A DNA stretch of 64,000 nt, taken from positions 496,001-560,000 of the forward strand of contig NZ_CP118270.1 in assembly GCF_028771845.1 (NCBI RefSeq). Reading direction: 5' to 3'. Positions 1 to 11,614 of this stretch are shown piece by piece. The translations under genes were made by a program, and so were the position numbers. The stretch comes from Paenibacillus marchantiae (lineage in GTDB: Bacteria; Bacillota; Bacilli; Paenibacillales; Paenibacillaceae). A model generated the notes under the pieces. It was given only the letters and a program-made list of their open reading frames with translations. It did no database searches and was not told the DNA's origin. Each line of letters opens with the position of its first letter. Position 1 is the first letter of the stretch.

Positions 1-339
1 CGAAATTCTTGTATGACCCATACGCGTCAACAATGGCCCCATGACCAGAAATGACGCCCGCATTTTACTTACCCATTCATATGGTGCCTCACAGGAAGTA
101 AGTTTCTCCGCATTTACGGTAATCACTTCGTCCCGGTATGTAACACCCGCTCCCAGCGATTCCAACACCTTGTTAATCGTCATCACATCGTCTAGAGGAG
201 GAGCGTCAATAATAACGCTTTGTCCTTCTTCCCCTAAGAGAGAGGCAGCGATGATCGGAAGAACAGAATTTTTAGCGCCGCTAACTTTGACACTTCCGGT
301 CAACCTTTTGCCACCGCGGACGATAAATTTGCTCATCAT
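1..339 (-). CDS. murA: UDP-N-acetylglucosamine 1-carboxyvinyltransferase (MurA), 5' part
   Basis: First committed enzyme of peptidoglycan synthesis in the cytoplasm; it transfers enolpyruvate from PEP to UDP-GlcNAc. Only the first 113 codons lie in the window and the gene runs off the left edge. The N-terminal signature VSGAKNSVLP, containing the Lys-Asn pair that binds substrate, and the segment MRASFLVMGPLLTRMGH are typical of the family. Two in-frame ATG codons (339 and 336) follow GGAGGGAACC; either can be the start. In Bacilli a murA gene lies downstream of atpC, as here. It is preceded by about 500 bases without a gene. Identity is secure; whether this is the A or B paralogue cannot be told from this part. 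Confidence 0.93.
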   Translation of the reverse strand, partial: MMSKFIVRGGKRLTGSVKVSGAKNSVLPIIAASLLGEEGQSVIIDAPPLDDVMTINKVLESLGAGVTYRDEVITVNAEKLTSCEAPYEWVSKMRASFLVMGPLLTRMGHTRIS

Positions 340-856
340 GGTTCCCTCCGCGCTTTTATTCCCTTTTCTTCATTCCGGAATACGTAAGCCCTTCTGTAAT
401 AGAAAAGACTGTTGCTGTGTGTGGAATTTCGACATAGCCTGGCAAATAATGCCCTTGATGTCTATTCAGAAAAGAATTGGTTTATGATCCATATCGATGA
501 TACCACGTGCGTTGCATGATGCCCTCCGACTTGTAAATGTAATGCCTTACAGGCCAGCAAACATCTGAACAGACAGATTGGGATGATTAGTAGCCGGATT
601 CAACCGGATATCCCGTTTATAACCACAAAATAAGTGAACAATTGTGAATTCCCTAACTTCCATCATAACATTGTTGAATTGTACGATACAAGCATTTTTA
701 CATAAAACATCTCAAATTCATCCAATTCCACGTCACACTTTTTTCTTAATTTCTTTGCCGACAACTCATACTCTAATTGTTAACACAATTAATCGATGTT
801 ATTCGACATTACACTGCTTGAAGAACCTAACAGATGATTAACCAACCATCTCAACA
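340..856. other. Intergenic region, murA leader
   Basis: About 500 AT-rich bases between the DUF1146 gene and murA. Short open frames here have no ribosome binding site. I see no tRNA, no known riboswitch and no convincing terminator. A possible weak -10 (TATGAT on the minus strand near 668) has only a poor -35, so murA may also be read from the DUF1146 promoter. Confidence 0.4.
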
Positions 857-1114
857 TTAAAACAAATGGCGCAACATTTGTGTCCATGACAAATAGTCAA
901 TGACAAAGCCTGAAACAGCATGCCCAAGTATAATGGCCAACAGTAAATGTAACAGTCTTCCCTGTGCTCCTCGTGGCTGCCTGATGATTAAATCCAGCTT
1001 GAGATTCTGCAAAGCCCACCACGACAACGCTATACATAAAAGAGAGACGATAATCGAAACTAAGCCATTCGTACTTAATGTCTGGTTCAACTGATTTGTC
1101 AGGTCAGTATCCAT
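857..1114 (-). CDS. DUF1146 family small membrane protein (YwzB-like)
   Basis: An 85-residue protein with two predicted membrane segments, roughly residues 15-33 and 50-70, separated by a basic loop (LIIRQPRGAQGR). Length, topology and position between atpC and murA match the DUF1146/YwzB family, whose function is unknown. The ATG at 1114 follows GGAGG with an 8-base spacer; an open frame extends 19 codons further upstream but without a ribosome binding site. A well-formed promoter lies at 1340-1369. The family call rests on context, size and topology rather than on catalytic residues. Confidence 0.75.
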   Translation of the reverse strand: MDTDLTNQLNQTLSTNGLVSIIVSLLCIALSWWALQNLKLDLIIRQPRGAQGRLLHLLLAIILGHAVSGFVIDYLSWTQMLRHLF

Positions 1115-1339
1115 ATATTCATTACCTCCACATTTGTTGCAGCGATCAGCATAATTATGCCTGGCATCCATAACTTGTTAGAACAATGGAATGACTTGAA
1201 CACAACGTACTGAGCCTACTGTCAGACTTACTCCTGCTATGCAGGAAATCTGGATGCCCAATCACGGAGCAGCAACAATCTGGCTGTGAATGACTATGGA
1301 ATTCATCAACGCAGCTTCCTGCATCTGCTGACTCTATGG

Positions 1340-1369
1340 AATATAGGCTCTTTCATCATACATTGTCAA
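1340..1369 (-). promoter_or_regulatory. Sigma-A promoter for the DUF1146 (and perhaps murA) transcript
   Basis: On the minus strand a perfect -35 TTGACA (1364-1369) is followed by an 18-base spacer and the -10 TATATT (1340-1345). The start of transcription would be near 1333, giving a leader of roughly 220 bases before the DUF1146 ATG at 1114. The leader contains no recognisable riboswitch. Confidence 0.65.
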
Positions 1370-1674
1370 TTACATTGATTTCCACTTTGATAATATTTTA
1401 AATTCAAAATGCCGGGATTTTGTGACTAAAACGACATAAAAGAGCGTTATTTCGATATCGATCCTGTCATTTCCTCGGAAATAATTTGGATTTCCGTCGT
1501 TAAAAATGGTTCCAACAGTGATCATTATCGCCACGACTTTAGTCCTACATTCTATTCAACTGCCCATAAACGGTGAATACAATTAACTTTATTTGCCGTT
1601 AAATCAAGAGCTTCAACCGAAGAAAATGACCATATATTTTACTGTAACTGGAAAAGGAAACGTTCCAAAAACTC
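1370..1674. other. Intergenic region without a gene
   Basis: AT-rich spacer between the atp operon terminator and the DUF1146 promoter. No open frame with a ribosome binding site and no repeat or RNA gene is visible. Confidence 0.4.
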
Positions 1675-1705
1675 AAAAAAGCCCGGCAGACTAAGCCGCC
1701 AGGCT
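1675..1705 (-). terminator. Rho-independent terminator of the atp operon
   Basis: On the minus strand, just after the atpC stop, a 10-bp stem (1696-1705 pairing with 1680-1689, two G-U pairs) with a 6-base loop is followed by six T residues (1680-1675). Confidence 0.85.
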
Positions 1706-1717
1706 CCAGTGAACAGT

Positions 1718-2122
1718 TTATTTGCCGTATACGTTGATCCGGTTAACCGCTTTTTGCAGAGCAATCTCTGCCCGACGGTGATCAAAATGATCCTGATTGC
1801 TTTGGCTGCTGAGACGGCGTTCTGCCCGCTCTTTCGCCGCACGCGCACGGTCCACATCGATACTTTCCGGGAATTCGGCACTTTCTGCGAGGACAACAAC
1901 CTTATCTTTACGGACTTCGATAAAACCGCCGCCAATAGCGACCTGCTTGTTCTGTTTTCCGTTTTTGATAATGATTGGTGCGATCTGCAATGGTGTAACC
2001 ATAGGGATGTGACCTGGCATAATACCCAGTTCCCCTTCAACACCACGAACGATGATACTATCCACTTGCTCTGTAAATACCAAACGCTCAGGCGTTACAA
2101 TTTCCAACAAAAAGGTGCTCAA
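1718..2122 (-). CDS. atpC: F1Fo ATP synthase epsilon subunit
   Basis: Central-stalk epsilon subunit of F1, which links gamma to the c-ring and regulates ATP hydrolysis. The N-terminal beta-barrel motifs GELGIMPGHIPMVTPL and GGFIEVRKDKVVVLA and a C-terminal helical region rich in Ala, Arg and Glu are typical, and the length (about 134 residues) is usual. An ATG exists at 2128 but lies only one base from AGGAGG; the TTG at 2122 has a 7-base spacer and gives the usual N-terminus MSTFLLEIVTPE, so it is preferred. It is the last gene of the atp operon and is followed by a terminator. Confidence 0.93.
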   Translation of the reverse strand: MSTFLLEIVTPERLVFTEQVDSIIVRGVEGELGIMPGHIPMVTPLQIAPIIIKNGKQNKQVAIGGGFIEVRKDKVVVLAESAEFPESIDVDRARAAKERAERRLSSQSNQDHFDHRRAEIALQKAVNRINVYGK

Positions 2123-2181
2123 TTCCATCCCTCCTGAAACTATCCGATAGCTCGCTTCATAAGGACAATCCTGGATTCAGA

Positions 2182-3600
<1,419 letters not shown>

Positions 3601-3679
3601 CTACAAGCCTGCTACTTTTGCAAAAATAATGTACCGTTCATTTATCTTTGCTCTGCAAGCCTTCATTAATAAAAAACGG

Positions 3680-4552
3680 TTAGCCTTGTGCTGCGTTGGC
3701 ACCTGCCACAATTTCCGTAATCTCCTGCGTAATCGCCGCTTGACGGGCACGGTTATAGGTCAATGACAAGTCATTAATGAGTTTAGATGCATTTTTGGTT
3801 GCATTACCCATGGCTGTCATTTTCGCACCCAGCTCACTCGCTTTACCGTTCAGAAGAGCACCATAGATCAGCGTTTCCGCATAACGCGGAAGCAAAACCT
3901 CCAGTACTGCTTCAGGAGACGGCTCATACTCGTAGCTTGCAGTCGGTCCTTCTGCAGCAGTTACCTCAGGTGTTTCCATCGGAAGAAGACGTTCTACCGT
4001 AGGAATCTGGGTCAACGCATTTACAAAGCGGTTATAACAAATGTACAATTCATCAAATTTACCCAATTCAAACCCTTTAACAGCTTCGTGTGCGATGGAT
4101 TTGATATCTGCAAATGATGGCGAATCGGAAAGATCCGTTGTAGTGGATGTCATCGCCATTTCACGCCGTTTGAAATAATCACGTCCCTTACGTCCAATGA
4201 CGAACAATTCGTAGTCATTCTGAGAGTTGTGCTTTTCTTTGAGTGTCAGGTTGACCTGACGCAAAATATTCGCATTGTAACCACCCGCAAGACCGCGGTC
4301 CGATGTAATAACCAGATAAGCTGTCTTTTTGACCGGACGACTTTCCAGCATCGGATGCTGAACCCCTTGCGTGCTTTTTGCAATACTTGCCACAACTTCT
4401 TTCAGCTTCTCCGAATAAGGACGAGCTGCTTCCGCTTTTTCCTGCGCTTTACGCAGTTTTGCGGCAGCTACCATTTCCATTGCTTTGGTGATCTGCTTGG
4501 TGCTTTGTACGCTTTTAATTTGCCGCTTTATTTCGCGCATGCCTTTTGCCAT
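3680..4552 (-). CDS. atpG: F1Fo ATP synthase gamma subunit
   Basis: Rotating central shaft of F1, 290 residues. The N-terminal coiled-coil helix (MAKGMREIKRQIKSVQSTKQ then ITKAMEMVAAAKLRKAQ) and the C-terminal helix with ATKNASKLINDLSLTYNRAR are the conserved family regions. The start ATG follows GAGGTGG. Unusually, the 168 bases between atpA and this gene contain three consecutive perfect hairpins (4569-4666), so this is the widest gap among the F1 genes. Confidence 0.97.
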   Translation of the reverse strand: MAKGMREIKRQIKSVQSTKQITKAMEMVAAAKLRKAQEKAEAARPYSEKLKEVVASIAKSTQGVQHPMLESRPVKKTAYLVITSDRGLAGGYNANILRQVNLTLKEKHNSQNDYELFVIGRKGRDYFKRREMAMTSTTTDLSDSPSFADIKSIAHEAVKGFELGKFDELYICYNRFVNALTQIPTVERLLPMETPEVTAAEGPTASYEYEPSPEAVLEVLLPRYAETLIYGALLNGKASELGAKMTAMGNATKNASKLINDLSLTYNRARQAAITQEITEIVAGANAAQG

Positions 4553-4568
4553 GATTTCACCACCTCAA

Positions 4569-4666
4569 AACTTTGGCGAGCCAAAGTTACTTCGTAAGCA
4601 TTCACTAGTTTTGACATAGTCAAAACTACTTCGTAAGCATATTGAAACTTTGATAGATCAAAGTTT
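4569..4666 (-). repeat. Triple-hairpin array between atpA and atpG
   Basis: Three perfect inverted repeats in a row: 4569-4588 (9-bp arms, 2-base loop), 4606-4628 (10-bp arms, 3-base loop) and 4645-4666 (9-bp arms, 4-base loop). The first two are each followed by the identical 13-mer ACTTCGTAAGCAT (4589-4601 and 4628-4640), so the unit is a tandem repeat with diverged hairpin arms. None is followed by a T-run on the minus strand, so these are not ordinary terminators. They would form in the intercistronic atp mRNA and may affect processing or stability; that is inference. Confidence 0.8.
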
Positions 4667-4720
4667 TACATGCAGACATGCGGAATCGGTTAAACAACTC
4701 CGCAACTGCATATCATCTAT

Positions 4721-6241
<1,521 letters not shown>

Positions 6242-6251
6242 TCACCCCAAT

Positions 6252-6800
6252 CTACTGTACTCGTCTGTTAAAAGACTGCTCAAGACGTTCAAGCTTGCCA
6301 GCCAAGCTACCGTCATAGATCGTATCGCCAATGGCAACTTTCAATCCGCCCAGCAAAGTCGGATCGACAATGTTCTCGATACGGATCTTTTTATTCACAC
6401 GGCCACCGAATTCACGGGCTACCGCTTCTTGTTCTTCATCATTCAAGGCATAAGTCGAGTACACGCGTGCATCGGCTATGCCGAGCGATTCGCCCTCGAT
6501 CTTCACATAATCATTCAGCAGAGCTTCCAGCAGTTCAACGCGTCCACGCTCAATCAAAAGCAAGACGGTTTTCAGAACAGGTTCAGACACCTTGCCGTCA
6601 AGACTTGTGCGAAGTACATTCTGTTTTGCCTCTTCAGAGATGTTGGGTGACTCGATAAATTTACCGATTTCCGCATCACCAGTGATGGCAATTACAACAG
6701 TACGTAGCTCTTGTTCAACTTCAAGCACCTTCTGCTGTCCGAGAGCAACTTCAAACAATGCTTTCGCATAACGCTTAGCAACAATCGTATCGCGGCTCAT
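6252..6800 (-). CDS. atpH: F1Fo ATP synthase delta subunit
   Basis: Delta subunit (OSCP homologue) of the peripheral stalk, 182 residues, joining F1 alpha to the b subunits. The N-terminal motif VAKRYAKALFEVA and the C-terminal segment DPTLLGGLKVAIGDTIYDGS are diagnostic. Its ATG overlaps the atpF stop by four bases and has GGAGG upstream, so translation is probably coupled to atpF. Confidence 0.96.
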   Translation of the reverse strand: MSRDTIVAKRYAKALFEVALGQQKVLEVEQELRTVVIAITGDAEIGKFIESPNISEEAKQNVLRTSLDGKVSEPVLKTVLLLIERGRVELLEALLNDYVKIEGESLGIADARVYSTYALNDEEQEAVAREFGGRVNKKIRIENIVDPTLLGGLKVAIGDTIYDGSLAGKLERLEQSFNRRVQ

Positions 6801-7285
6801 TGTCGGCCTCCTACCTCATTGAGGTATTGGTTCACAAGCTCCTCTTGTGCAGGACCGTTCTCAACTTCTTTTTTGATCAGCTTGGAAGCGATTTGAACGG
6901 AAGCTGTACCCAGTTCGCTGCGAAGGGCTGCAACCGCTTTGTTCTTCTCGCTCTCAATCTCACGCACAGCATCGTCTTTCAGGCGATTCGCTTCTGCTTT
7001 TGCATCCGCCAGAATCGTTTCAGCCTGTTTGCCGCCTGTTTGTTTGGATTGTTCAATGATGTCATAAGCATCTTTACGCGCTTTTTCAAGAGCCTGCTTC
7101 TGTTCCTCAACATAGGCAATAGCCTGATCCCGCGTTTGGGCAGCCTCATTCATTTGCGCCAATACGAGCTCACGACGTTTTTCCATAATGGAGAAAAGTG
7201 GACCAAATGCATAACGGCTAAGCAGCCAATATAAAATACCAAATGCTATAATCGCCAGAACTGTATTTTCCCATACGAAATTCAA
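6797..7285 (-). CDS. atpF: F1Fo ATP synthase b subunit
   Basis: Peripheral stalk b subunit: one N-terminal membrane helix (roughly residues 5-25, LAIIAFGILYWLL) followed by a long charged coiled-coil helix rich in Lys, Glu and Ala. The upstream GTG at 7294 abuts the ribosome binding site, while TTG at 7285 has an 8-base spacer from AAGGAG and gives MNFVWENT, so the TTG is preferred. The 3' end overlaps the atpH start by four bases. Confidence 0.93.
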   Translation of the reverse strand: MNFVWENTVLAIIAFGILYWLLSRYAFGPLFSIMEKRRELVLAQMNEAAQTRDQAIAYVEEQKQALEKARKDAYDIIEQSKQTGGKQAETILADAKAEANRLKDDAVREIESEKNKAVAALRSELGTASVQIASKLIKKEVENGPAQEELVNQYLNEVGGRQ

Positions 7286-7399
7286 TCTGTTCACTCCTTC
7301 CTGAAGGTATCCTCAGGCCGCAACTCCGGTTTACGGACGCTACCTAAAAAGAAGGCGCGGATGGCTGTGGCCTTCCCCGCCAAACCTGCACTGATTTTA

Positions 7400-7657
<258 letters not shown>

Positions 7658-7700
7658 TTATAGTTCAGCCCTACAGGTTTAACCGTATTGGACCTGAATC

Positions 7701-8519
7701 TTAATGTTCCTCATGCGATTCGACGGTTTGTGATATGTATACCATCATCAAAACCGTAAATACGAATGCCTGTATGGCTCCGATGAAAATACTGAATCCC
7801 TGCCATGCCGTCAACAGCGGAATTGCTGCAATTGCGCCAATCCATTTGAATGCTGTAAGTTTCATAATCGTGGAGATCAGAACCTCACCTGCAAAGATGT
7901 TGGCGAACAAACGCATACCGTGTGTCAACAACTTGGATGCCGTCTCCACAATGTTGATTGGGAAGAACAGCCAGTGTGGTTGGAAATAATGCTTGAGATA
8001 CGCTTTGGTGTTACGGAAAAGTCCCAATCCATGCGCGATAGCAAATGCGATCAACGCTAGACCCATGGTTACCGAAAGGTCAGCCGTAGGTGATTTCCAC
8101 CAGGCAACTTCGATATGTGGATGAGCTTCAGGATTCTTCTCATGAGCTTCATGGAACGCTTCTTGGACGGAGACAATTGGCTTGCCAAAGATTTCAGCTT
8201 GGCTTGCATCCGTAGCCCCAGTTACAAAGCCCAAAGGGAGACCCAACATGTTTCCCACAAAGATAAACATAATCATTGTGGTTGCCAAGGTAAGGAAATG
8301 CTGCCCCTTCTTCATGTCCATCGTGCTCGAGATCAGGTTACGTACAAACTCAATCGCCCACTCTAGGAAGTTTTGCATTTTGCCCGGATTTTCCACTGAC
8401 AAGTTCCGCGTAGCCAGTTTTGCAACAATAAATACAATGGCGGATGTTACGATCAGCATCAGCAGAACAGACAAATCAAGATGGAACCCACCCAGGTTAA
8501 TTATCGGAGATTCATGCAT
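7701..8519 (-). CDS. atpB: F1Fo ATP synthase a subunit
   Basis: Membrane stator subunit that forms the proton half-channels, 272 residues with several hydrophobic helices. The essential arginine is in LLTHGMRLFANIFAGEVL, and the last helix contains LMMVYISQ. A polar, acidic loop around KNPEAHPHIEVAWW lies between the early helices. The ATG at 8519 follows AAGGGGTG. It sits between atpI and atpE in the standard order. Confidence 0.96.
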   Translation of the reverse strand: MHESPIINLGGFHLDLSVLLMLIVTSAIVFIVAKLATRNLSVENPGKMQNFLEWAIEFVRNLISSTMDMKKGQHFLTLATTMIMFIFVGNMLGLPLGFVTGATDASQAEIFGKPIVSVQEAFHEAHEKNPEAHPHIEVAWWKSPTADLSVTMGLALIAFAIAHGLGLFRNTKAYLKHYFQPHWLFFPINIVETASKLLTHGMRLFANIFAGEVLISTIMKLTAFKWIGAIAAIPLLTAWQGFSIFIGAIQAFVFTVLMMVYISQTVESHEEH

Positions 8520-8560
8520 ATTTTTCTCACCCCTTTCTCATTCGAAAGCTTGCAGCACCA

Positions 8561-8944
8561 CTATGAGTCTGCTTTGCGGGACAACAATATCCCTATAAAT
8601 AGTAAGGAAAATTGCGCTATGACCAAGCCAACTACAACCGCATATAAATTGAAGTATTGCGGATACTGCATCGCCACGAAAACAGCGAGTACTGCGAGAG
8701 CTGCTCTAGTCAAAAATCCCAGGTTCACACGCTTAAGGTTTCCTTCCGCTGCACCATCCAACATTCTCCTGACTTTGCGACCCAGATAAGACGCGTTGAT
8801 CCAACTGATCACCGTTCCTAGGGCCAGTCCCAAAGCTATTGTTTCCACACGGGGCAGAAAGGCCGCTGCTAGAAAACAAATCATAAGAAAGTACATGATG
8901 AAAACAGTCATCCATCTGCGGTATCTGGTTAGTTCACTCATCAC
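8561..8944 (-). CDS. atpI: ATP synthase subunit I
   Basis: A 127-residue protein with four hydrophobic segments, in the position of AtpI between atpZ and atpB. AtpI proteins are thought to assist c-ring assembly or Mg2+ supply to the synthase; they are not part of the final complex. The start at 8944 overlaps the end of the upstream atpZ frame by 11 bases. The call rests mainly on position, length and membrane topology, since the family is weakly conserved. Confidence 0.88.
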   Translation of the reverse strand: MMSELTRYRRWMTVFIMYFLMICFLAAAFLPRVETIALGLALGTVISWINASYLGRKVRRMLDGAAEGNLKRVNLGFLTRAALAVLAVFVAMQYPQYFNLYAVVVGLVIAQFSLLFIGILLSRKADS

Positions 8945-9188
8945 TTTCCCCCATGAATTTTTTCGCGATAAAGTAGATGCTTACGCCGCCTGCTGCCAAA
9001 AAAAAGAGAACGCTTACGGCGATCCATATTCCGCTACCCCCGATGGTCTTGTCCACCCAGGAGCCAACGTAATATCCGGCAACAGCGAGAATGGCAATCT
9101 CGATTCCAAAAGCTGTCACGAGCCCCATCGCTTTCCATACATTATCGTCATGGTTACGGGATGAATTTGGTTTGTTCGAATCGGCCAT
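8934..9188 (-). CDS. atpZ: AtpZ/AtpI family protein
   Basis: First gene of the atp operon, 84 residues with a polar N-terminus (SNKPNSSRNHDDN) and two membrane helices separated by a short loop (VDKTIGGSG). Size, topology and position match the AtpZ family, proposed to act with AtpI in cation supply or synthase assembly. The ATG at 9188 is chosen; a GTG four codons upstream at 9200 is possible because the upstream AAGGG can serve either only weakly. The operon promoter lies just ahead. Confidence 0.83.
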   Translation of the reverse strand: MADSNKPNSSRNHDDNVWKAMGLVTAFGIEIAILAVAGYYVGSWVDKTIGGSGIWIAVSVLFFLAAGGVSIYFIAKKFMGESDE

Positions 9189-9217
9189 TTTCCACGCCAC
9201 CCTTGCAATCCCAGTTA

Positions 9218-9247
9218 ATTTTACTGAATGATGAGAGCCTTTGTCAA
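9218..9247 (-). promoter_or_regulatory. Sigma-A promoter of the atp operon
   Basis: Minus-strand -35 TTGACA (9242-9247, perfect), 18-base spacer, -10 TAAAAT (9218-9223). Transcription would start about 20 bases ahead of the atpZ ATG. No other strong promoter is visible inside the ten-gene operon. Confidence 0.8.
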
Positions 9248-9374
9248 TTGAATGATTTTAGCGTTTTAAAGGGGAAAACGACGGGAATACAGGCCCTCAG
9301 AGCCCATAAACCCGCGTAAACCGTACAGTTTAACTGTATGCTGTACCCTTTAATAATCCGTTAGAAAAAATGAA

Positions 9375-10532
9375 TTATTTTTTGAATTTTCTGTGAAATG
9401 ATTCCGGACGTTCACTATTCACACCAAAATGATGCAAAATCGCATTGACAATTCTTTCTGAAGCATGTCCATCACCATAAGGATTGGCAGCCTGACTCAT
9501 GCTTGCATACAGTGTTTCGTCTGTAAGCAGAGCTTTGGTGCGCTCATATACACGTTCCTCTTCGGTACCCACCAGCTCCAGTGTTCCAGCCTCAATTCCT
9601 TCCGGACGCTCCGTTGTATCCCGAAGGACGAGAACAGGCACACCAAACGAAGGCGCTTCTTCCTGCAAACCTCCTGAATCTGTCAAAATCAAGTGAGTAT
9701 GCGGGTAAAAGTTATGCAAATCCACCACGTCTAGTGGATCAATAAGTTGAATACGGGGGTGATTCCCCAAAATCGCGTGAGCCGGCTCCTTCACAGCAGG
9801 ACTTAGATGTACCGGATACACGATGGCAATATCCTCAAACTCGTCGGCAATCCGTTTGACGGCCTGGAAAATGTTACGGTGAGGCTCGCCTTGGGATTCA
9901 CGGCGGTGAGCTGTCATCAGCACAAGACGCTTGCCCTGTGCCCAATCTAGTACCGGATGTGTGTAATCCTGCCGTACTGTATATTGAAACACATCTGTTA
10001 CCGTGTTGCCTGTGACATACGTACTAGACTCCGATTTATTTTCTTTGGCAAGGTTAGAAGAAGACCAGTCCGTCGGTGCAAAATGCAAGTCAGCAAGCAC
10101 ACCGGTTAACTGACGGTTCATTTCTTCCGGGTATGGAGAGAGCTTGTTCCACGTGCGAAGACCTGCTTCCACATGCCCCACCTGAATCTGCTGCAGGAAC
10201 GCAGCATAGCTGGCTACAAACGTTGTCAGCGTATCACCGTGAACCAACACGATATCCGGCTTTGCTTCACGCAAAACCGGCTCCAGGCCTCCCAGCACAC
10301 GAATCGTAATTTCATTCAACGTCTGGCGATCTTTCATCACATCCAGATCGTAGTCTGGATGAATATCGAATACTTCAAGAACCTGATCCAGCATCTGACG
10401 ATGCTGTGCAGTAACGCAAACGATCGATTCAATAGATTCGGGATGTTTCTGCAGTTCCAAAATAAGCGGAGCCATCTTGATGGCTTCCGGGCGCACCCCG
10501 AATATCGTCATGACTTTAATTTTCTTGGACAT
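9375..10532 (-). CDS. wecB: UDP-N-acetylglucosamine 2-epimerase (non-hydrolysing)
   Basis: Cytoplasmic enzyme (MnaA/WecB) that interconverts UDP-GlcNAc and UDP-ManNAc, supplying ManNAc for teichoic-acid linkage units or other surface glycans. The 385 residues begin with the family motif KVMTIFGVRPEAIKMAPL, and include VTAQHRQMLD, VHGDTLT, HVEAGLRT, and the C-terminal UDP-binding region LTDSGGLQEEAPSFG. The start at 10532 follows AAAAGGGG. It lies downstream of upp, separated by a 167-bp inverted-repeat element. Confidence 0.95.
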   Translation of the reverse strand: MSKKIKVMTIFGVRPEAIKMAPLILELQKHPESIESIVCVTAQHRQMLDQVLEVFDIHPDYDLDVMKDRQTLNEITIRVLGGLEPVLREAKPDIVLVHGDTLTTFVASYAAFLQQIQVGHVEAGLRTWNKLSPYPEEMNRQLTGVLADLHFAPTDWSSSNLAKENKSESSTYVTGNTVTDVFQYTVRQDYTHPVLDWAQGKRLVLMTAHRRESQGEPHRNIFQAVKRIADEFEDIAIVYPVHLSPAVKEPAHAILGNHPRIQLIDPLDVVDLHNFYPHTHLILTDSGGLQEEAPSFGVPVLVLRDTTERPEGIEAGTLELVGTEEERVYERTKALLTDETLYASMSQAANPYGDGHASERIVNAILHHFGVNSERPESFHRKFKK

Positions 10533-10562
10533 TGAAGCAAAGCCCCTTTTCTATAAGTTCAT

Positions 10563-10729
10563 GTTCAAAAAGTCCGGTTTTCAGTACCAAGAATATGGAA
10601 TGAAGGTAGAAATGGAGTAGCGGAGCGTAGGGAAAACTACGTGAGCAACGGACATTTCGGCTGAATTTCATATTCGATGTCGATGATGCCCTTGGGCATC
10701 CTTCGTAATCAAAATTGGACTTTTTGAAC
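10563..10729. repeat. MITE-like intergenic element with terminal inverted repeats
   Basis: A 167-bp segment bounded by perfect 13-bp inverted repeats, GTTCAAAAAGTCC at 10563-10575 and its complement at 10717-10729; homology of the arms continues inward with mismatches. Inside are further hairpins, including GATGCCC/GGGCATC around 10684-10699. It encodes no convincing protein. The structure resembles a short non-autonomous mobile element or a dispersed intergenic repeat; only one copy is present here. Confidence 0.7.
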
Positions 10730-10755
10730 AACCTCTTACAAAGCATGCGATATGC

Positions 10756-11385
10756 TTATTTAGTGCCGTATAGACGGTCTCCTGCATCTCCCAGTCCGGG
10801 AACGATATAGCCGTGATCATCCAGACGATCGTCCAGTGCAGCAACGTAGATGTCTACATCCGGATGCGCATCCTGAACAGCTTTTACTCCTTCAGGAGCT
10901 GCAACAAGGTTCATCATTTTAATTTGCGTGCAGCCGCGTTTTTTGAGCACGTCAATAGCAGCAATGGCAGAACCGCCAGTTGCCAGCATCGGGTCGATGA
11001 CAATCAACTGACGCTCTGTCACGTCCGTAGGCAGCTTGGTGTAGTATTCAACAGGTTGCAGTGTTTCCGGGTCACGGAACAAACCTACATGTCCAACTTT
11101 TGCCGCCGGCAGCAATTTGACAACACCATCCAGCATCCCAAGGCCCGCACGCAAAATCGGCACCAGCCCAAGCATACGTCCGGAAATGACTTTTCCTTGT
11201 GTTTCAGCTACTGGTGTCTGTACATCAATAGTTTCCAGCTCAACATCTCTTGTAATCTCATAAGCCATCAGTGTAGCCACTTCATCCACCAATTCACGAA
11301 AATCTTTCGTATTCGTACGCATGTCGCGTATAAACGTCAGTTTGTGTTGAATCAAAGGGTGATCACATATTACTAATTTTCCCAT
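10756..11385 (-). CDS. upp: Uracil phosphoribosyltransferase
   Basis: Pyrimidine salvage enzyme converting uracil and PRPP to UMP, 209 residues as usual. Recognisable regions are the start [29 protein letters not shown], the PRPP-binding loop [14 protein letters not shown], and the C-terminal uracil-binding segment [13 protein letters not shown]. The ATG at 11385 follows GGAGGGAC. An extended -10 promoter lies at 11471-11479. Next to glyA, as in Bacillus. The distant pyrimidine-degradation cluster in this window would compete for the same base. Confidence 0.97.
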   Translation of the reverse strand: MGKLVICDHPLIQHKLTFIRDMRTNTKDFRELVDEVATLMAYEITRDVELETIDVQTPVAETQGKVISGRMLGLVPILRAGLGMLDGVVKLLPAAKVGHVGLFRDPETLQPVEYYTKLPTDVTERQLIVIDPMLATGGSAIAAIDVLKKRGCTQIKMMNLVAAPEGVKAVQDAHPDVDIYVAALDDRLDDHGYIVPGLGDAGDRLYGTK

Positions 11386-11470
11386 CTAATTTGTCCCTCC
11401 GGTATGTTCTTCATGTTCAGCATTACCAAATATGCCTAATCATCATTCATAGGCCCGATAAATCCTGTAT

Positions 11471-11479
11471 ATTATATCA
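11471..11479 (-). promoter_or_regulatory. Extended -10 promoter of upp
   Basis: Minus strand TGATATAAT, an extended -10 with a perfect TATAAT hexamer; the -35 region is poor. Transcription would start near 11464, about 80 bases before the upp ATG. Confidence 0.5.
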
Positions 11480-11540
11480 TCACCTACACCGAATTACACC
11501 ATCAAAGGGCACTTAATCATTACAGAAAACCGAATCCTAT

Positions 11541-11579
11541 AAAAATAGGACCGGAAAAATGAGTCTTCCGGTCCTTTTT
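11541..11579 (-). terminator. Rho-independent terminator downstream of glyA
   Basis: Perfect 10-bp stem (11547-11556 with 11566-11575, AGGACCGGAA) and 9-base loop, followed on the minus strand by an ATTTTTAT tract and flanked by a T-run on the plus strand as well. Confidence 0.85.
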
Positions 11580-11614
11580 GCTCTCGCTGTTATGTCAGTT
11601 GAATGTTAAAAATG

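Noticed and set aside
644..841. 65-codon plus-strand frame upstream of murA
   Set aside because: AT-rich, no ribosome binding site and antisense to the expected murA leader.
10516..10746. Open frame of 76 codons across the upp-wecB gap
   Set aside because: It lies almost wholly inside the inverted-repeat element, overlaps the wecB start and lacks a ribosome binding site.
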